Shown: in pieces, positions 18,021-27,827 of the stretch
Numbering within the stretch: the first letter of the stretch is position 1
Layout: every line of letters begins with the position of its first letter
Assembly (NCBI RefSeq): GCF_023072615.1
Contig: NZ_JAKNRW010000002.1
Location: forward strand, 372,001-436,000
DNA from: Pseudomonas violetae
Lineage (GTDB): Bacteria > Pseudomonadota > Gammaproteobacteria > Pseudomonadales > Pseudomonadaceae
Length of the DNA: 64,000 bases
Direction of reading: 5' to 3'
Notes under the pieces: model-generated
What the model saw: only the letters and a program-made list of their open reading frames with translations
What the model was told of the DNA's origin: nothing
The model's database searches: none
Program-made: the position numbers and the translations under genes

Positions 18021-18992
18021 ATGGACTTCAAACGCACCTTGCTCGCCGCCGCACTCCCCTTAGCCTTCACCCTCAGCAGTGCCGCCCAGGCATTGGAAAT
18101 CAAATTCGCCGACATCCATCCGGCCGGTTATCCCACCGTCGTGGCAGAAGAGCAATTGGGTAAAACCCTGGTGGCGGACAGTAACGGCAAGCTGACTTTT
18201 AAAATGTTCGCCGGCGGTGTACTCGGCTCGGAAAAGGAAGTGGTCGAACAGGCCCAGGTCGGCGCCATTCAGATGGCCCGCGTCAGCCTCGGCATCGTCG
18301 GTCCCGTGGTACCGGACGTGAACGTGTTCAACATGCCGTTCGTGTTCCGTGACCAGGCGCATATGCGCAAGGTTATCGACGGTGAAGTGGGCGATGAAAT
18401 CCTCGCCAAGATCACCGATTCCGAATTCGGCCTGGTCGCCCTGGCCTGGATGGACGGTGGCACGCGCAACATCTACACCAAAAAACCGGTTCGCAGCCTT
18501 GAAGACCTCAAGGGCATGAAAATCCGCGTACAAGGCAACCCGATGTTCATCGAGACCATCAATGCCATGGGCGGTAACGGCATTGCGATGGACACCGGGG
18601 AAATCTTCAGCGCCCTGCAGACCGGGGTGATCGACGGCGCGGAAAACAACCCGCCGACCCTGCTCGAACACAACCACTACCAGAACGCCAAGTTTTATAG
18701 CCTCACCGGCCACCTGATCCTGCCAGAACCTATCGTGATGTCGAAAATCACCTGGGACAAGCTAACCCCCGAGCAGCAAGTGCTGGTGAAGCAAACCGCC
18801 AAGGCCGCCCAGGCCCAGGAGCGCACGCTGTGGGATGCGAAGTCCGCCAGCAGTGAAGAAAAACTCAAGGCGGCCGGCGTCGAGTTCATCACCGTCGACA
18901 AGAAACCTTTCTACGAGGCCACCGCTTCGATCCGCGAAAAATACGGCGCGCCCTACGCCGACCTGATCAAACGCATCGAAGCGGTCCAATAA
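18021..18992 (+). CDS. dctP: TRAP transporter solute-binding protein (DctP family)
   Basis: 323-residue periplasmic binding protein with a cleavable signal peptide (about 1-25, ending AQA then LEIKFADIHPAGYP). DctP landmarks include GGVLGSEKEVVEQAQVGAIQ, LEDLKGMKIRVQGNPMF (with the Arg that clamps the solute carboxylate) and GVIDGAENNPPT. It delivers solute to the DctQM permease encoded just downstream. Linkage to udh and the lactonase suggests glucuronate, galacturonate or an aldarate as solute. The start has GGAG nine bases ahead; a longer reading frame extends into the lactonase gene and is rejected. Confidence 0.93.
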   Translation: MDFKRTLLAAALPLAFTLSSAAQALEIKFADIHPAGYPTVVAEEQLGKTLVADSNGKLTFKMFAGGVLGSEKEVVEQAQVGAIQMARVSLGIVGPVVPDVNVFNMPFVFRDQAHMRKVIDGEVGDEILAKITDSEFGLVALAWMDGGTRNIYTKKPVRSLEDLKGMKIRVQGNPMFIETINAMGGNGIAMDTGEIFSALQTGVIDGAENNPPTLLEHNHYQNAKFYSLTGHLILPEPIVMSKITWDKLTPEQQVLVKQTAKAAQAQERTLWDAKSASSEEKLKAAGVEFITVDKKPFYEATASIREKYGAPYADLIKRIEAVQ

Positions 18993-19070
18993 CCCTCCCT
19001 GGCACTCATGAAAGGCCGGCGCCGCTGACGTCTGTGTACGTCATCGCGCGCCCGGTTACGGTGGAACCCG

Positions 19071-19598
19071 ATGAAGAATCTACTGCTGCGCATCAATGAC
19101 AAGATCTACATGAGCTGCATCTGGGTCGCAGGGCTTTCGGTCCTGGCCATCGCCCTGATCATTCCCTGGGGCGTATTCGCCCGCTACATCCTCGGCACAG
19201 GCTCCAGTTGGCCAGAGCCTTCGGCGATTCTGCTGATGATGGTCTTCACCTTTATCGGCGCCGCCGCCAGTTACCGCGCCGGCGCACACATGGCGGTGGC
19301 GATGCTCACCGACCGCATGGCGCCTGAATTGCGCAGGGCCATGAGTATTTTCTCCCAACTGCTGATGGCGACCATTTGCCTGTTCATGACGATCTGGGGC
19401 ACCAAGCTGTGCCTGTCGACCTGGAACCAGTTCATGAGCGCCCTACCCACCTTGCGGGTCGGCATCACGTACATGCCCATCCCCGTGGGCGGTTTGCTGA
19501 CGCTGGTTTTTGTCCTGGAAAAACTCTTCCTCGGTGACCAAAGCAACCGTCGGGTCGTGCGTTTCGACCTCGTTGAAGAAAGTGAAGGTGCCGCTTAA
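19071..19598 (+). CDS. dctQ: TRAP transporter small membrane subunit (DctQ family)
   Basis: 175-residue inner-membrane protein with four predicted helices; GVFARYILGTGSSWPEP and FTFIGAAASYRAGAHMAV are typical of DctQ proteins. It pairs with DctM to form the sodium-driven permease. The stop TAA directly abuts the dctM ATG. The 78-base gap after dctP carries a GC-rich stretch with the short repeat ACGTCTGTGTACGT, which may moderate readthrough from the more abundant binding protein. Confidence 0.93.
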   Translation: MKNLLLRINDKIYMSCIWVAGLSVLAIALIIPWGVFARYILGTGSSWPEPSAILLMMVFTFIGAAASYRAGAHMAVAMLTDRMAPELRRAMSIFSQLLMATICLFMTIWGTKLCLSTWNQFMSALPTLRVGITYMPIPVGGLLTLVFVLEKLFLGDQSNRRVVRFDLVEESEGAA

Positions 19599-20879
19599 AT
19601 GGACGCTCTGATTCTGCTTGGCAGCTTTCTCGCACTGATCTTGATCGGCATGCCGGTTGCGTATGCCCTGGGCCTATCCGCCCTGATCGGCGCGTGGTGG
19701 ATCGACATCCCGTTCCAGGCCCTGATGATTCAGGTCGCCGGTGGTGTAAACAAATTTTCTTTGCTGGCAATTCCCTTCTTCGTCCTCGCTGGCGCGATCA
19801 TGGCCGAAGGTGGCATGTCACGCCGGCTGGTGGCGTTTGCCGGGGTACTGGTGGGCTTCGTGCGCGGCGGCCTGTCGTTGGTCAACATCATGGCCTCGAC
19901 CTTCTTCGGTGCAATCTCCGGCTCCTCCGTGGCGGACACCGCCTCCGTCGGCTCGGTGTTGATCCCGGAGATGGAACGCCGTGGCTATCCCCGCGAATTT
20001 GCCACTGCAGTGACCGTCAGTGGTTCGGTGCAGGCGCTGCTGACCCCGCCCAGCCACAACTCGGTGCTCTACTCGCTGGCGGCGGGCGGTACGGTGTCGA
20101 TCGCCTCGCTGTTCATGGCCGGCGTGGTGCCGGGCTTATTGATGAGCGCTTGCCTGATGGTGCTGTGCCTGATCTTCGCGAAAAAGCGCAACTACCCCAA
20201 GGGCGAAGTCATTCCGATGCGCCAGGCGTTGAAGATCTGCGGCGAAGCCATGTGGGGCCTGATGGCCATGGTGATCATTCTTGGCGGGATTCTGTCAGGC
20301 ATTTTTACCGCCACCGAGTCGGCAGCAATCGCGGTGCTATGGTCGTTCTTCGTGACCATGTTCATCTACCGCGACTACAAATGGAGCGAGCTGCCGAAGC
20401 TGATGCATCGCACCGTACGGACCATTTCGATCGTGATGATCCTGATTGGCTTCGCCGCCAGTTTCGGCTACATCATGACCCTGATGCAGATCCCGGCGAA
20501 GATCACCACGATGTTCCTGACCCTGTCGGATAATCGTTATGTGATCCTGATGTGCATCAACGTCATGTTACTGCTGCTGGGCTCGGTGATGGACATGGCA
20601 CCGCTGATCCTGATACTGACCCCGATTCTGATGCCGGTGATCCTGGGTATTGGCGTGGACCCGGTGCAATTCGGCATGATCATGCTGGTAAACCTGGGAA
20701 TCGGATTGATCACTCCGCCAGTAGGCGCGGTACTGTTCGTGGGGTCTGCCGTGGGTAAAGTCAGTATCGAAAAAACCGTGAAGGCCCTGCTGCCATTCTA
20801 TGGAATGCTGTTCCTGGTGTTGATGGGAGTGACTTACATTCCTGCGCTGTCGCTGTGGTTGCCGCATCTGGTGTTGTAA
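19599..20879 (+). CDS. dctM: TRAP transporter large permease subunit (DctM family)
   Basis: 426-residue polytopic membrane protein of the ion transporter superfamily with about twelve helices. Diagnostic stretches are MPVAYALGLSALIG, FFGAISGSSVADTASVGSVL, TPPSHNSVLYSLAAGG and MDMAPLILILTPILMPVI. It forms the transport pathway with DctQ and takes up the solute bound by the upstream DctP. It is followed by a short REP-like sequence (GTAGGAGCTGCCGAGTGCAG, near 20900) and then the epimerase gene on the same strand. Confidence 0.94.
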   Translation: MDALILLGSFLALILIGMPVAYALGLSALIGAWWIDIPFQALMIQVAGGVNKFSLLAIPFFVLAGAIMAEGGMSRRLVAFAGVLVGFVRGGLSLVNIMASTFFGAISGSSVADTASVGSVLIPEMERRGYPREFATAVTVSGSVQALLTPPSHNSVLYSLAAGGTVSIASLFMAGVVPGLLMSACLMVLCLIFAKKRNYPKGEVIPMRQALKICGEAMWGLMAMVIILGGILSGIFTATESAAIAVLWSFFVTMFIYRDYKWSELPKLMHRTVRTISIVMILIGFAASFGYIMTLMQIPAKITTMFLTLSDNRYVILMCINVMLLLLGSVMDMAPLILILTPILMPVILGIGVDPVQFGMIMLVNLGIGLITPPVGAVLFVGSAVGKVSIEKTVKALLPFYGMLFLVLMGVTYIPALSLWLPHLVL

Positions 20880-20952
20880 AAAACGCCAACGCAGCTCCCG
20901 TAGGAGCTGCCGAGTGCAGGGGTCTCGGTGTTTTTATATTAGGTTAACGGCC

Positions 20953-21837
20953 ATGCCACCAACACTCATCGAACTCAAAGACCGACTCACCCACCTGACC
21001 CTGGCCCCTGAACTCGGTGGCAGCATCGTCAACTGGACCGTGCGCAGCACCGGCCAGCCGCTGCTGCGGCACAACGATGCTCAAGCACTGAACACCGGCC
21101 TGCCGGGCAAGCTCGGCTGTTTCCCGCTGGTGCCCTGGTCCAACCGGGTCGCCGATGGCGGTTTCGACTGTCCCGATGGCTGGCTCGCCCTGGCCCCCAA
21201 CAGCCTCACCGATCCACTGCCCATCCATGGCAGTGCCTGGCAACAGGCGTGGCAGGTGGTTTCCCAGATGCACGATGAAGTGGTACTGCAACTCGACTGC
21301 AGCATCCCCTTCGCCTATCGCGCCCGGCAGCGCTTGCACTTGAGCGAGGGCCGCCTGAGCATTGAGTTGCAGGTCACCCACCTGGCCGAGCGCGCCGCGT
21401 GGCATGGCCTGGGCCTGCATCCGTATCTGCCACGCACCGCCAGCACCCGCTTGCGCGCAACTGCGGGCCAGGTCTGGTTGTGCGCCCCCTCAAAACTGCC
21501 AACGCGACTCGATTCAATCCCGCGCAGTTGGGATTTTCGGCAGCTTAAGGCCCTGCCAGACACCCTGATCGACAACGGTTTCTGTCAATGGGACGGCCAC
21601 TGCCTGATCCAGCAACCCGAGCTCGGCTACGAACTGCAGTGTGAGGCCAGCGGCAGCGATTACTACCTGTTGTACTGCCCGGTTGGCCTGGGATTCTTCT
21701 GTATCGAACCGGTGAGCCACCCAGTCAATGCCCATCACCTCCCCGGGCGGCCCGGCTTGCGCCTGCTGGAACAAGGGCAATCCACCGAGCTAAGTTTCAA
21801 CCTGCAGTACCGCGCGCTGCCCTACCCCAGCAACTGA
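20953..21837 (+). CDS. Aldose 1-epimerase family protein
   Basis: 294-residue galactose-mutarotase-like protein, probably cytosolic, interconverting the anomers of an aldose or uronic acid. Family features are LAPELGGSIVNW near the start, FPLVPWSNRVADGGF, IHGSAWQQAW with the His of the active site, and GLGLHPYLPR. Since it ends the uronate operon it likely feeds Udh, which acts on one cyclic anomer. The ATG at 20953 (AGG with nine bases) is preferred to 20914. Its 3' end overlaps by 16 bases the convergent hybrid kinase gene. True sugar specificity is not visible. Confidence 0.82.
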   Translation: MPPTLIELKDRLTHLTLAPELGGSIVNWTVRSTGQPLLRHNDAQALNTGLPGKLGCFPLVPWSNRVADGGFDCPDGWLALAPNSLTDPLPIHGSAWQQAWQVVSQMHDEVVLQLDCSIPFAYRARQRLHLSEGRLSIELQVTHLAERAAWHGLGLHPYLPRTASTRLRATAGQVWLCAPSKLPTRLDSIPRSWDFRQLKALPDTLIDNGFCQWDGHCLIQQPELGYELQCEASGSDYYLLYCPVGLGFFCIEPVSHPVNAHHLPGRPGLRLLEQGQSTELSFNLQYRALPYPSN

Positions 21838-23486
21838 CTGAGCACTGCGCGCAATTTGCCAGGCTTGACTGGCTTGTTCAGCAGCGGTGCACCGAGGCGT
21901 TGCAATGAGCGCCGGCACTGATCGGTGCGATCTGCGGTGATGATCACGGTGGGAATCGCCTGGGCGAAATGCTCGCGCAAGTGCCTGACCACTTCACACC
22001 CCACTACCCCGTGGTCCAGGTGATAGTCCGCCAGGATCAGCTCCGGCGCCTGCCCGGCCAATGCACTCAACGCCGAGGCCTGGTCGGTGGCCGTCACCAC
22101 CTCGCAACCCCACTGCCCCAGCAGCGCCCGCATGCTGTCGAGGATGCTGACTTCATTGTCCAGCACCAGCAAACGGCGTCCCGGCAACGGATTGCCGGTG
22201 CCTGGTTGCGGCGTCGCGAGGCTGATCGGCAACGGCACCTCCCGGGACATGGGCACCTCGATGCTGAATCTGGAACCGCGCCCCGGCAGCGAATGAACCT
22301 GCACGCGGTACTCGAGAATCTTCGCGATGCGCTCGACAATCGCCAGCCCAAGCCCAACGCCCTTGCGATCGGCAGCGCGGCCGACGTCCAGCTGGTTGAA
22401 CTCGAGGAAAATCGCACCCAGCCGGTCTGGCGCAATGCCGCGCCCGGTGTCCCACACCTCAAGGCTCAGCATTTCGCCGCGGCGCCGGGCCGCCAGCAGG
22501 ATGCTGCCCTGGTCGGTGTAGCGGCAGGCGTTGCTGAGGAAGTTGCGCAGGATGCGCGTCATCAGGCGCAAGTCAGTGCGTATCGCATAGTCGCCCATGT
22601 GCACCCGCAGGTGCAGGCCGTCTGCCTCGGCCACTGACTGGAACTCCGACACCAAAGGCCCGAGCAACTCGTCGAGCCGATACAGCGCGATGTCCGGTTT
22701 GACGGCGGCCTGGTCGAGCCGCGAGATGTCCAGCAAGTCCGTGAGCAGATCTTCCGCCCCTTCCAGTGCCTGGTGGGTGCGCTCCACCAGGACCTGCTCA
22801 ATGTCGGGCAACTTGCGCTCGCGCAAGGTCGAGATAAGCAAGCGCGCAGCGTTGAGCGGTTGCAGCAGGTCATGACTGGCTGCGGCGAGGTACTTGTCCT
22901 TGCTGCGATTGGCGGCCTCGGCGGCGTCCCGGGCCTCGATCAATTCATCGGTGCGCGCGTTGACCCGCTGTTCCAGTTCGTCGTTGAGCAGTTGCAGGCG
23001 CTCCTGGGCGAGTTTGCGCTCGGTGATGTCGGCCACAAAACCTTCCACCAGGCCTTCCTGATCAGGCTTGAGCAACAGGTTCATCAAAACGTCGAGGCTG
23101 CTGCCGTCCTTGCGACGCAGCTGGGTTTCGTAGCCGTGCAGACTGCCTTGATGCCTGAGGATCTCGCCGATATTGGCCAGCTCCTGCGCACCGCCGACGA
23201 ACAGATTGCTCGCCAGGTCTGCCAGCGAGAACAGTACGTCCTGCGGGTCCTGGTAGCCGAGCATCCGCGCCAATGCCGGATTGGCCGCACGCATGCCTTC
23301 GAGCAGGCTGGCCTGAAAGATCCCCTGCACGGCATTTTCAAACAGCCATTTGTAGCGATTCCGCTCGGCTTCGAGCTCGTCAAGGCGCGCGGCCAGTTCC
23401 GGATAATGGCTCTTGCGCGCAGAGTGACTGCCCAATCCCAGCAGTCCGGCCAACGCCCGTTGCTGTTCGTCAGAGGGCTTCGCCAT
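21822..23486 (-). CDS. ercS: Hybrid sensor histidine kinase ErcS-type
   Basis: 554-residue cytosolic kinase without membrane segments. Order: short coiled start, PAS domain (about 45-155, AVQGIFQASLLEGM to GFVADITERK), coiled coil, HisKA with ASHDLLQPLNAARLL, HATPase (VWDTGRGIAPDRLG, GVGLGLAIVERI) and a C-terminal receiver (VLDNEVSILDSM, LILADYHLD with the phosphoacceptor Asp). It corresponds to PA1992 ErcS next to ErcA in P. aeruginosa, part of the cascade for PQQ-dependent ethanol oxidation. Start 23486 has GAGG six bases ahead and overlaps the ercA 3' end by 17 bases; 23501 is an alternative. Confidence 0.85.
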   Translation of the reverse strand: MAKPSDEQQRALAGLLGLGSHSARKSHYPELAARLDELEAERNRYKWLFENAVQGIFQASLLEGMRAANPALARMLGYQDPQDVLFSLADLASNLFVGGAQELANIGEILRHQGSLHGYETQLRRKDGSSLDVLMNLLLKPDQEGLVEGFVADITERKLAQERLQLLNDELEQRVNARTDELIEARDAAEAANRSKDKYLAAASHDLLQPLNAARLLISTLRERKLPDIEQVLVERTHQALEGAEDLLTDLLDISRLDQAAVKPDIALYRLDELLGPLVSEFQSVAEADGLHLRVHMGDYAIRTDLRLMTRILRNFLSNACRYTDQGSILLAARRRGEMLSLEVWDTGRGIAPDRLGAIFLEFNQLDVGRAADRKGVGLGLAIVERIAKILEYRVQVHSLPGRGSRFSIEVPMSREVPLPISLATPQPGTGNPLPGRRLLVLDNEVSILDSMRALLGQWGCEVVTATDQASALSALAGQAPELILADYHLDHGVVGCEVVRHLREHFAQAIPTVIITADRTDQCRRSLQRLGAPLLNKPVKPGKLRAVLSQLLG

Positions 23487-24633
23487 AAACGACCTCGACA
23501 TCTCGCTGACTGGACTCGCGCGGGTTGGTCAGGATGCACGGGTCGTCCATCGCGTGCTGCGAGAGGAACGGGATGTCAGCGGTGCGCACGCCGTGCAGAC
23601 CGAGGGTTTCGTGGAAGCCGATGGCGTGTTTCAGTGCGATCAGATGCTCCACCAGGCGCCCGCAGATCTGCCGGTGATTGAGGCCGCGGCAGTCGATGCC
23701 AAACGTCTCGGCAATGACCTTGAAGCGCTCCGGCGCCGAGTTGTAGTTGAACGCCACCACGTGTTCCACCAGCACCGCATTGCACAGGCCATGGGGCAGG
23801 TCGAGGAAGCCGCCAAGGCTGTGGGACATCGCGTGCACTGCGCCGAGGATCGCGTTGGAAAACGCCAGCCCGGCCTGCATGCTGCCGAGCATGATTTTCT
23901 CGCGCAGGGCGATGTCCGTCGGGTTGGCGATCATCTGTACCAGGTTGCCGTTGATCAGGCGCATGGCTTCTAGCGCATGGGGATCGGTCAAGGGCCCGTG
24001 ACCGGTAGACACGAAGGCCTCGATCGCGTGCACCAGGGCATCGATGCCGGTACAGGCCGACAGGAACGGGTCCATGCTCAAGGTGGTTTCCGGGTCGATC
24101 AGCGACACGTCCGGCACGACCGCCTTGCTGACGATGGAGAACTTCATGCGCTCCTGCTGATTGGAGATGATCACAAATTGCGAGACATCCGCCGAGGTAC
24201 CGGCGGTCGTCGGGATCAGGATCAGCGGCGGACTCGGCACACGAATGGTGTCCACCCCTTCAAACTCGAGGATGTTGCGGCCATGGGCGACGACGATGCC
24301 GATGCCCTTGCCGCAATCCATCGGGCTGCCGCCGCCCACGGCGACGATCACATCGCAGTGGTTTTCCCGGTACAGCTCGGCACCGAGCATGACTTCTTCG
24401 ACCCGGGGGTTGGGCGACACGTCGCTGTAGAGGAAGTAATCGATGCCCTGGGCCTGCAGGCTGGCTTCGACATCGGCCACCCACCCGGCGGCAATCACCC
24501 CGGGGTCACTGACCACCAGGACCTTGCGCGCACCGAAGGTCTTGGCATAGTTGCCGACGTTATGCCGGCAGCCGGCACCGAAGATGATTTCAGGCGAAAC
24601 GAATTTACGCAGCTGGCTGAGACTCTGGCTCAT
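23470..24633 (-). CDS. ercA: Iron-containing alcohol dehydrogenase ErcA
   Basis: 387-residue group III alcohol dehydrogenase. The NAD-binding motif is GGGSPMDCGKGIG and TTAGTSADVS; the iron ligands fall in PDVSLIDPE, CTGIDALVHAIEAFVS, AMSHSLGG and DLPHGLCNA. In P. aeruginosa the homologue (PA1991) is reported to act in control of ethanol oxidation genes rather than as a main catabolic enzyme, so a sensory or accessory role is possible. It sits upstream of and overlaps ercS. A variant of the island motif lies about 75-87 bases before its start. Confidence 0.88.
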   Translation of the reverse strand: MSQSLSQLRKFVSPEIIFGAGCRHNVGNYAKTFGARKVLVVSDPGVIAAGWVADVEASLQAQGIDYFLYSDVSPNPRVEEVMLGAELYRENHCDVIVAVGGGSPMDCGKGIGIVVAHGRNILEFEGVDTIRVPSPPLILIPTTAGTSADVSQFVIISNQQERMKFSIVSKAVVPDVSLIDPETTLSMDPFLSACTGIDALVHAIEAFVSTGHGPLTDPHALEAMRLINGNLVQMIANPTDIALREKIMLGSMQAGLAFSNAILGAVHAMSHSLGGFLDLPHGLCNAVLVEHVVAFNYNSAPERFKVIAETFGIDCRGLNHRQICGRLVEHLIALKHAIGFHETLGLHGVRTADIPFLSQHAMDDPCILTNPRESSQRDVEVVYGEAL

Positions 24634-24704
24634 TGGAAAGCCTGTTTTTTATTGTTTGGGAAGGTAAAGCCACACTAACCCATCCGGCGGTGAATGCAAT
24701 CAGA

Positions 24705-24720
24705 CCAATGGGTAGTCAAA
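24705..24720 (+). promoter_or_regulatory. Weak variant of the island motif upstream of ercA
   Basis: CCAATGGGTAGTCAAA matches the site in front of the aldehyde dehydrogenase (ATTTGGTAGTAGAAGG) at 11 of 16 positions and lies 72-87 bases before the ercA start. It is the weakest member of the set. Confidence 0.3.
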
Positions 24721-24743
24721 AGGCTGAAATTACAAGAGATCCA

Positions 24744-24829
24744 TTGTGGGAGCCGGCTTGCCGGCGATGAGGCCTTGGAGCCTTGCGTAGATTGTCCGGA
24801 CGCCATCGCCGGCAAGCCGGCTCCTACGG
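24744..24829. repeat. REP-type inverted repeat between pqqE and ercA
   Basis: The arms GGGAGCCGGCTTGCCGGCGA and TCGCCGGCAAGCCGGCTCC are near perfect complements around a roughly 35-base loop. It lies 20 bases after the pqqE stop and probably ends or protects the pqq transcript. Confidence 0.75.
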
Positions 24830-24848
24830 GGGGGCGTGTGCATGGTTG

Positions 24849-25982
24849 TTATCCGCGGTAGATCAGGCGCGAGGCTTTTTCGTTGCGCAGCGTCAGGTGC
24901 TCCATGCCCCGCCCCGGTGCGTCCGCTTCTTCCCGGGCCTTGAGGATGAGGCCATGGTGGGCCGACTTGCTGCACACCGGGTCGGCATTTTCGGCATCGC
25001 CGGTCAGCATGAACGCCTGGCACCGACAACCGCCCAGGTCCTTGTGTTTCTCATCGCAGGAGCGGCAAGGCTCCTTCATCCAGTCGTCGCCACGAAATCG
25101 GTTGAAGCCAAACGAGTCGGTCCAGATGTGCTCGATGCTGTGCTCGCGCACATTGGGGAACGCCACCGGTAGCTGCCTCGCGCTGTGGCATGGCAGTGCG
25201 GTGCCGTCCGGAGTGATGTCGAGAAACAGATTGGCCCAGCCGTTCATGCAAGTTTTGGGGCGTTCTTCGTAATAGTCCGGGGTGACAAAGATCAATTTGC
25301 AGGGATGACCTTCGGCCTCAAGACGCTCGCGGTACTGATTGGTGATGCGCTCGGCGCGCTGCAACTGCTCACGGGTGGGTAACAGGCCGACCCGGTTGAG
25401 CTCGGCCCAGCCGTAGAACTGGCAGGTCGCCAATTCGACAAAATCCGCTTCCAGCTCCAGGCACAACTCGATGATTCGGTCGATCTGGTCAATGTTGTGC
25501 CGATGGGTGACAAAATTCAGCACCATCGGGTAGCCCTGGGCCTTCACCGCCCGGGCCATGGCCAGCTTTTGCGCGAAGGCCTTGCGCGAGCCCGCAAGCA
25601 TGTTGTTGACCGCCTCGTCGGCCGCTTGAAAACTGATCTGGATGTGGTCCAGCCCGGCCACCTTGAAGTCGCGCACTTTCTGCTCGGTCAAGCCGATGCC
25701 CGAGGTGATCAGGTTGGTGTAGTAACCCATGTCGCGCGCGGCCTTGATCAACTCGGCCAGGTCCTGCCTCACCAGTGGCTCGCCACCGGAAAACCCCAAC
25801 TGCGCCGCGCCCATCTCCCGCGCTTCGCGAAACACGCGAATCCATTCCTCGGTGCTCAGCTCGGCACCCTGTTGGGCAAAATCCAGCGGATTGGAGCAGT
25901 ACGGGCACTGCAACGGGCAACGATAGGTCAGCTCTGCCAGCAGCCACAGCGGTGGGCCGGGTTGTGGCTTGATCGCGCTCAC
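24849..25982 (-). CDS. pqqE: PqqA peptide cyclase PqqE (radical SAM)
   Basis: 377-residue radical SAM/SPASM enzyme that makes the Glu-Tyr carbon-carbon bond in PqqA, the first step of PQQ synthesis. The SAM cluster motif is [13 protein letters not shown] (Cys at about 22, 26, 29); the C-terminal auxiliary cluster cysteines are seen in PCHSARQLP and [19 protein letters not shown]. The start is a GTG whose GTGA overlaps the pqqC stop. Normally pqqD lies between pqqC and pqqE in Pseudomonas; here it is absent and PqqE has no PqqD-like extension, so the peptide chaperone must come from another locus. Confidence 0.95.
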   Translation of the reverse strand: MSAIKPQPGPPLWLLAELTYRCPLQCPYCSNPLDFAQQGAELSTEEWIRVFREAREMGAAQLGFSGGEPLVRQDLAELIKAARDMGYYTNLITSGIGLTEQKVRDFKVAGLDHIQISFQAADEAVNNMLAGSRKAFAQKLAMARAVKAQGYPMVLNFVTHRHNIDQIDRIIELCLELEADFVELATCQFYGWAELNRVGLLPTREQLQRAERITNQYRERLEAEGHPCKLIFVTPDYYEERPKTCMNGWANLFLDITPDGTALPCHSARQLPVAFPNVREHSIEHIWTDSFGFNRFRGDDWMKEPCRSCDEKHKDLGGCRCQAFMLTGDAENADPVCSKSAHHGLILKAREEADAPGRGMEHLTLRNEKASRLIYRG

Positions 25983-26731
25983 AGTGCAATCCCCCGGTGC
26001 CAGACCTTTTGCGTGGTCACGGTATGGTAAGGCGGGCGTTGCAGTTCATAGGCCATGCTCATGGCGTCGAGCATGCTCCACAATACGTCCAGCTTGAACT
26101 GCAGGATTTCCAGCATGCGCTGCTGACCCTCCACGGTAACGTAGTGCGCCAGGGTAATGCGCAGGCCGTGCTCCACATCCCGGCGCGCCTGGCCCAGGCG
26201 GGTGCGGAAGTAGTCGTAGCCGGCACCGTCGATCCAGGGGTAATGGGTGGGCCAGGCGTCGAGGCGTGACTGGTGGATCTGCGGCGCGAACAGTTCGGTC
26301 AGGGAACTGCTGGCCGCTTCCTGCCAGCAGGCGCGCCGGGCGAAATTGACGTAGGCGTCCACGGCGAAACGTACACCGGGGAGCACCAGTTCCTCGCTGA
26401 GGATCTGTTCGCGATCAAGCCCGACTGCCTCGCCGAGACGCAGCCAGGCTTCGATGCCACCTTCGCTGCCAGGCACGCCGTCGTGGTCGAGGATGCGTTG
26501 CAGCCATTCACGCCGCACTTCGCGATCGGGGCAGTTGGCGAGAATCGCGGCGTCCTTCAGGGGGATGTTCACCTGATAGTAAAACCGGTTGGCGACCCAG
26601 CCCTGGATCTGTTCGCGGGTGGCGCGACCGGCGTACATGGCTTGGTGGAAGGGGTGGTGGATGTGGTAGTAAGCACCTTTGGCTTGCAGGGCGGCGGCGA
26701 ATTCTGTGGGGGTCATTAGGGTGTCGGGCAT
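25979..26731 (-). CDS. pqqC: PQQ synthase PqqC
   Basis: 250-residue oxidase catalysing the final ring closure and eight-electron oxidation to PQQ, the normal length for the family. [32 protein letters not shown] and [10 protein letters not shown] carry the active-site His, Tyr and Arg residues. The ATG at 26731 has AGGAG eight bases ahead; the longer in-frame start at 26854 reads through a REP element and is rejected. The stop overlaps the pqqE GTG by four bases with no pqqD in between. Confidence 0.95.
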   Translation of the reverse strand: MPDTLMTPTEFAAALQAKGAYYHIHHPFHQAMYAGRATREQIQGWVANRFYYQVNIPLKDAAILANCPDREVRREWLQRILDHDGVPGSEGGIEAWLRLGEAVGLDREQILSEELVLPGVRFAVDAYVNFARRACWQEAASSSLTELFAPQIHQSRLDAWPTHYPWIDGAGYDYFRTRLGQARRDVEHGLRITLAHYVTVEGQQRMLEILQFKLDVLWSMLDAMSMAYELQRPPYHTVTTQKVWHRGIAL

Positions 26732-26768
26732 TGCTGTTCTCCTGGGATCTTTGCGGGGTCTGGTCTGG

Positions 26769-26850
26769 CCTCTTCGCGGGCAAGCCCGCTCCCACAGGGA
26801 AGTGTGTGCACTGCAAATCCAGTGTGGGAGCGGGCTTGCTCGCGAAGGGG
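26769..26850. repeat. REP hairpin between pqqB and pqqC
   Basis: The arms CTTCGCGGGCAAGCCCGCTC and GAGCGGGCTTGCTCGCGAAG are near complementary around about 30 bases. It sits inside the pqq operon, where it may set the ratio of PqqAB to PqqCE. Confidence 0.75.
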
Positions 26851-26857
26851 CCATTGG

Positions 26858-27772
26858 CTACAACACAAGGTCCATGCCATCAAAAGCCACCTCAATCCCC
26901 CGCCGCTCCAGCAACGCCCGTTCCGCCGAGTCTTCGTCCAGGATCGGATTGGTGTTGTTGATATGGATCAGCACCTTGCGCTGCCGGGGAAAGCCTTCCA
27001 GCACCTCCAGCATGCCGCCAGGCCCGCTTTGCGCCAGGTGGCCCATTTCGCTGCCCAGGCTTCGGCCGACTTCGCACACGCGCATCTCGTCGTCGCGCCA
27101 CAACGTGCCATCGAGCAACAGGCAATCGGCGCGCTGCATCCAGCCCAGCACCTCAGCATCGACCTGCCCGAGCCCCGGGGCATAGAACAGCGACGCACCA
27201 CTGCGCAGGTCTTCGATAAACAGGCCGATGGTGTCGCCGGGCTGGGGATTGCCGCGGTTGGGCGAGTATGGCGGTGCATTGCTCACCAGCGGGATCGCCC
27301 GCAGCCGCAGATGTTTGCACGCAGCAACGGAAAACGGCTCGCGGTCCAGGCCGATCGGTTGCCACTGCAGGCCGCCGTTCCAGTGCTTGAGCATGCCGAA
27401 CAGCGGGAAGCCGCTGCTCAGGTCTTCATGGACACGGTCGGTGCAATACACGGTATGCGGACAGCCTTCACGCAGGCTCAACAGGCCAGTGCAGTGATCG
27501 ATCTGGCTGTCCATCAGGACCACGGCGGCAATCGCCGTATCGCGCAATTGCCGAGCCGGTTGCAGCGGCGCGAAGCTTTCCAGCTGCGCGCGGATATCCG
27601 GTGAAGCATTGCACAGCACCCAGTCCACCCCGTTGTCACTCAGGGCAATTGACGACTGCGTACGCCGTTGCGCCCGCAGGGTGCCGTTGCGCACGCCGGC
27701 GCATTGCCGGCAGTTGCAGTTCCACTGCGGGAAACCGCCGCCAGCAGCCGAACCAAGAACGCGGATGTGCAT
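26858..27772 (-). CDS. pqqB: PqqB, PQQ biosynthesis metallo-hydrolase
   Basis: 304-residue metallo-beta-lactamase fold protein acting in PQQ synthesis, thought to hydroxylate the cross-linked Tyr-derived intermediate. Typical N-terminus [19 protein letters not shown] with the CxC pair (NCNCRQC), the [15 protein letters not shown] stretch replacing the canonical HxHxDH, and [11 protein letters not shown]. The ATG at 27772 has GGAG eight bases ahead, and a TTG two codons upstream is less likely. It follows pqqA by 55 bases. Confidence 0.95.
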   Translation of the reverse strand: MHIRVLGSAAGGGFPQWNCNCRQCAGVRNGTLRAQRRTQSSIALSDNGVDWVLCNASPDIRAQLESFAPLQPARQLRDTAIAAVVLMDSQIDHCTGLLSLREGCPHTVYCTDRVHEDLSSGFPLFGMLKHWNGGLQWQPIGLDREPFSVAACKHLRLRAIPLVSNAPPYSPNRGNPQPGDTIGLFIEDLRSGASLFYAPGLGQVDAEVLGWMQRADCLLLDGTLWRDDEMRVCEVGRSLGSEMGHLAQSGPGGMLEVLEGFPRQRKVLIHINNTNPILDEDSAERALLERRGIEVAFDGMDLVL

Positions 27773-27827
27773 GAGCAATGCTCCAGAAGGCAGGCCCGGC
27801 CAACACCACGGCTGGCCGGGTGAACAA

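Noticed and set aside
26732..26854. Longer pqqC start at 26854
   Set aside because: The extension translates a REP hairpin and has no family match; the ATG at 26731 has AGGAG and gives the standard length.
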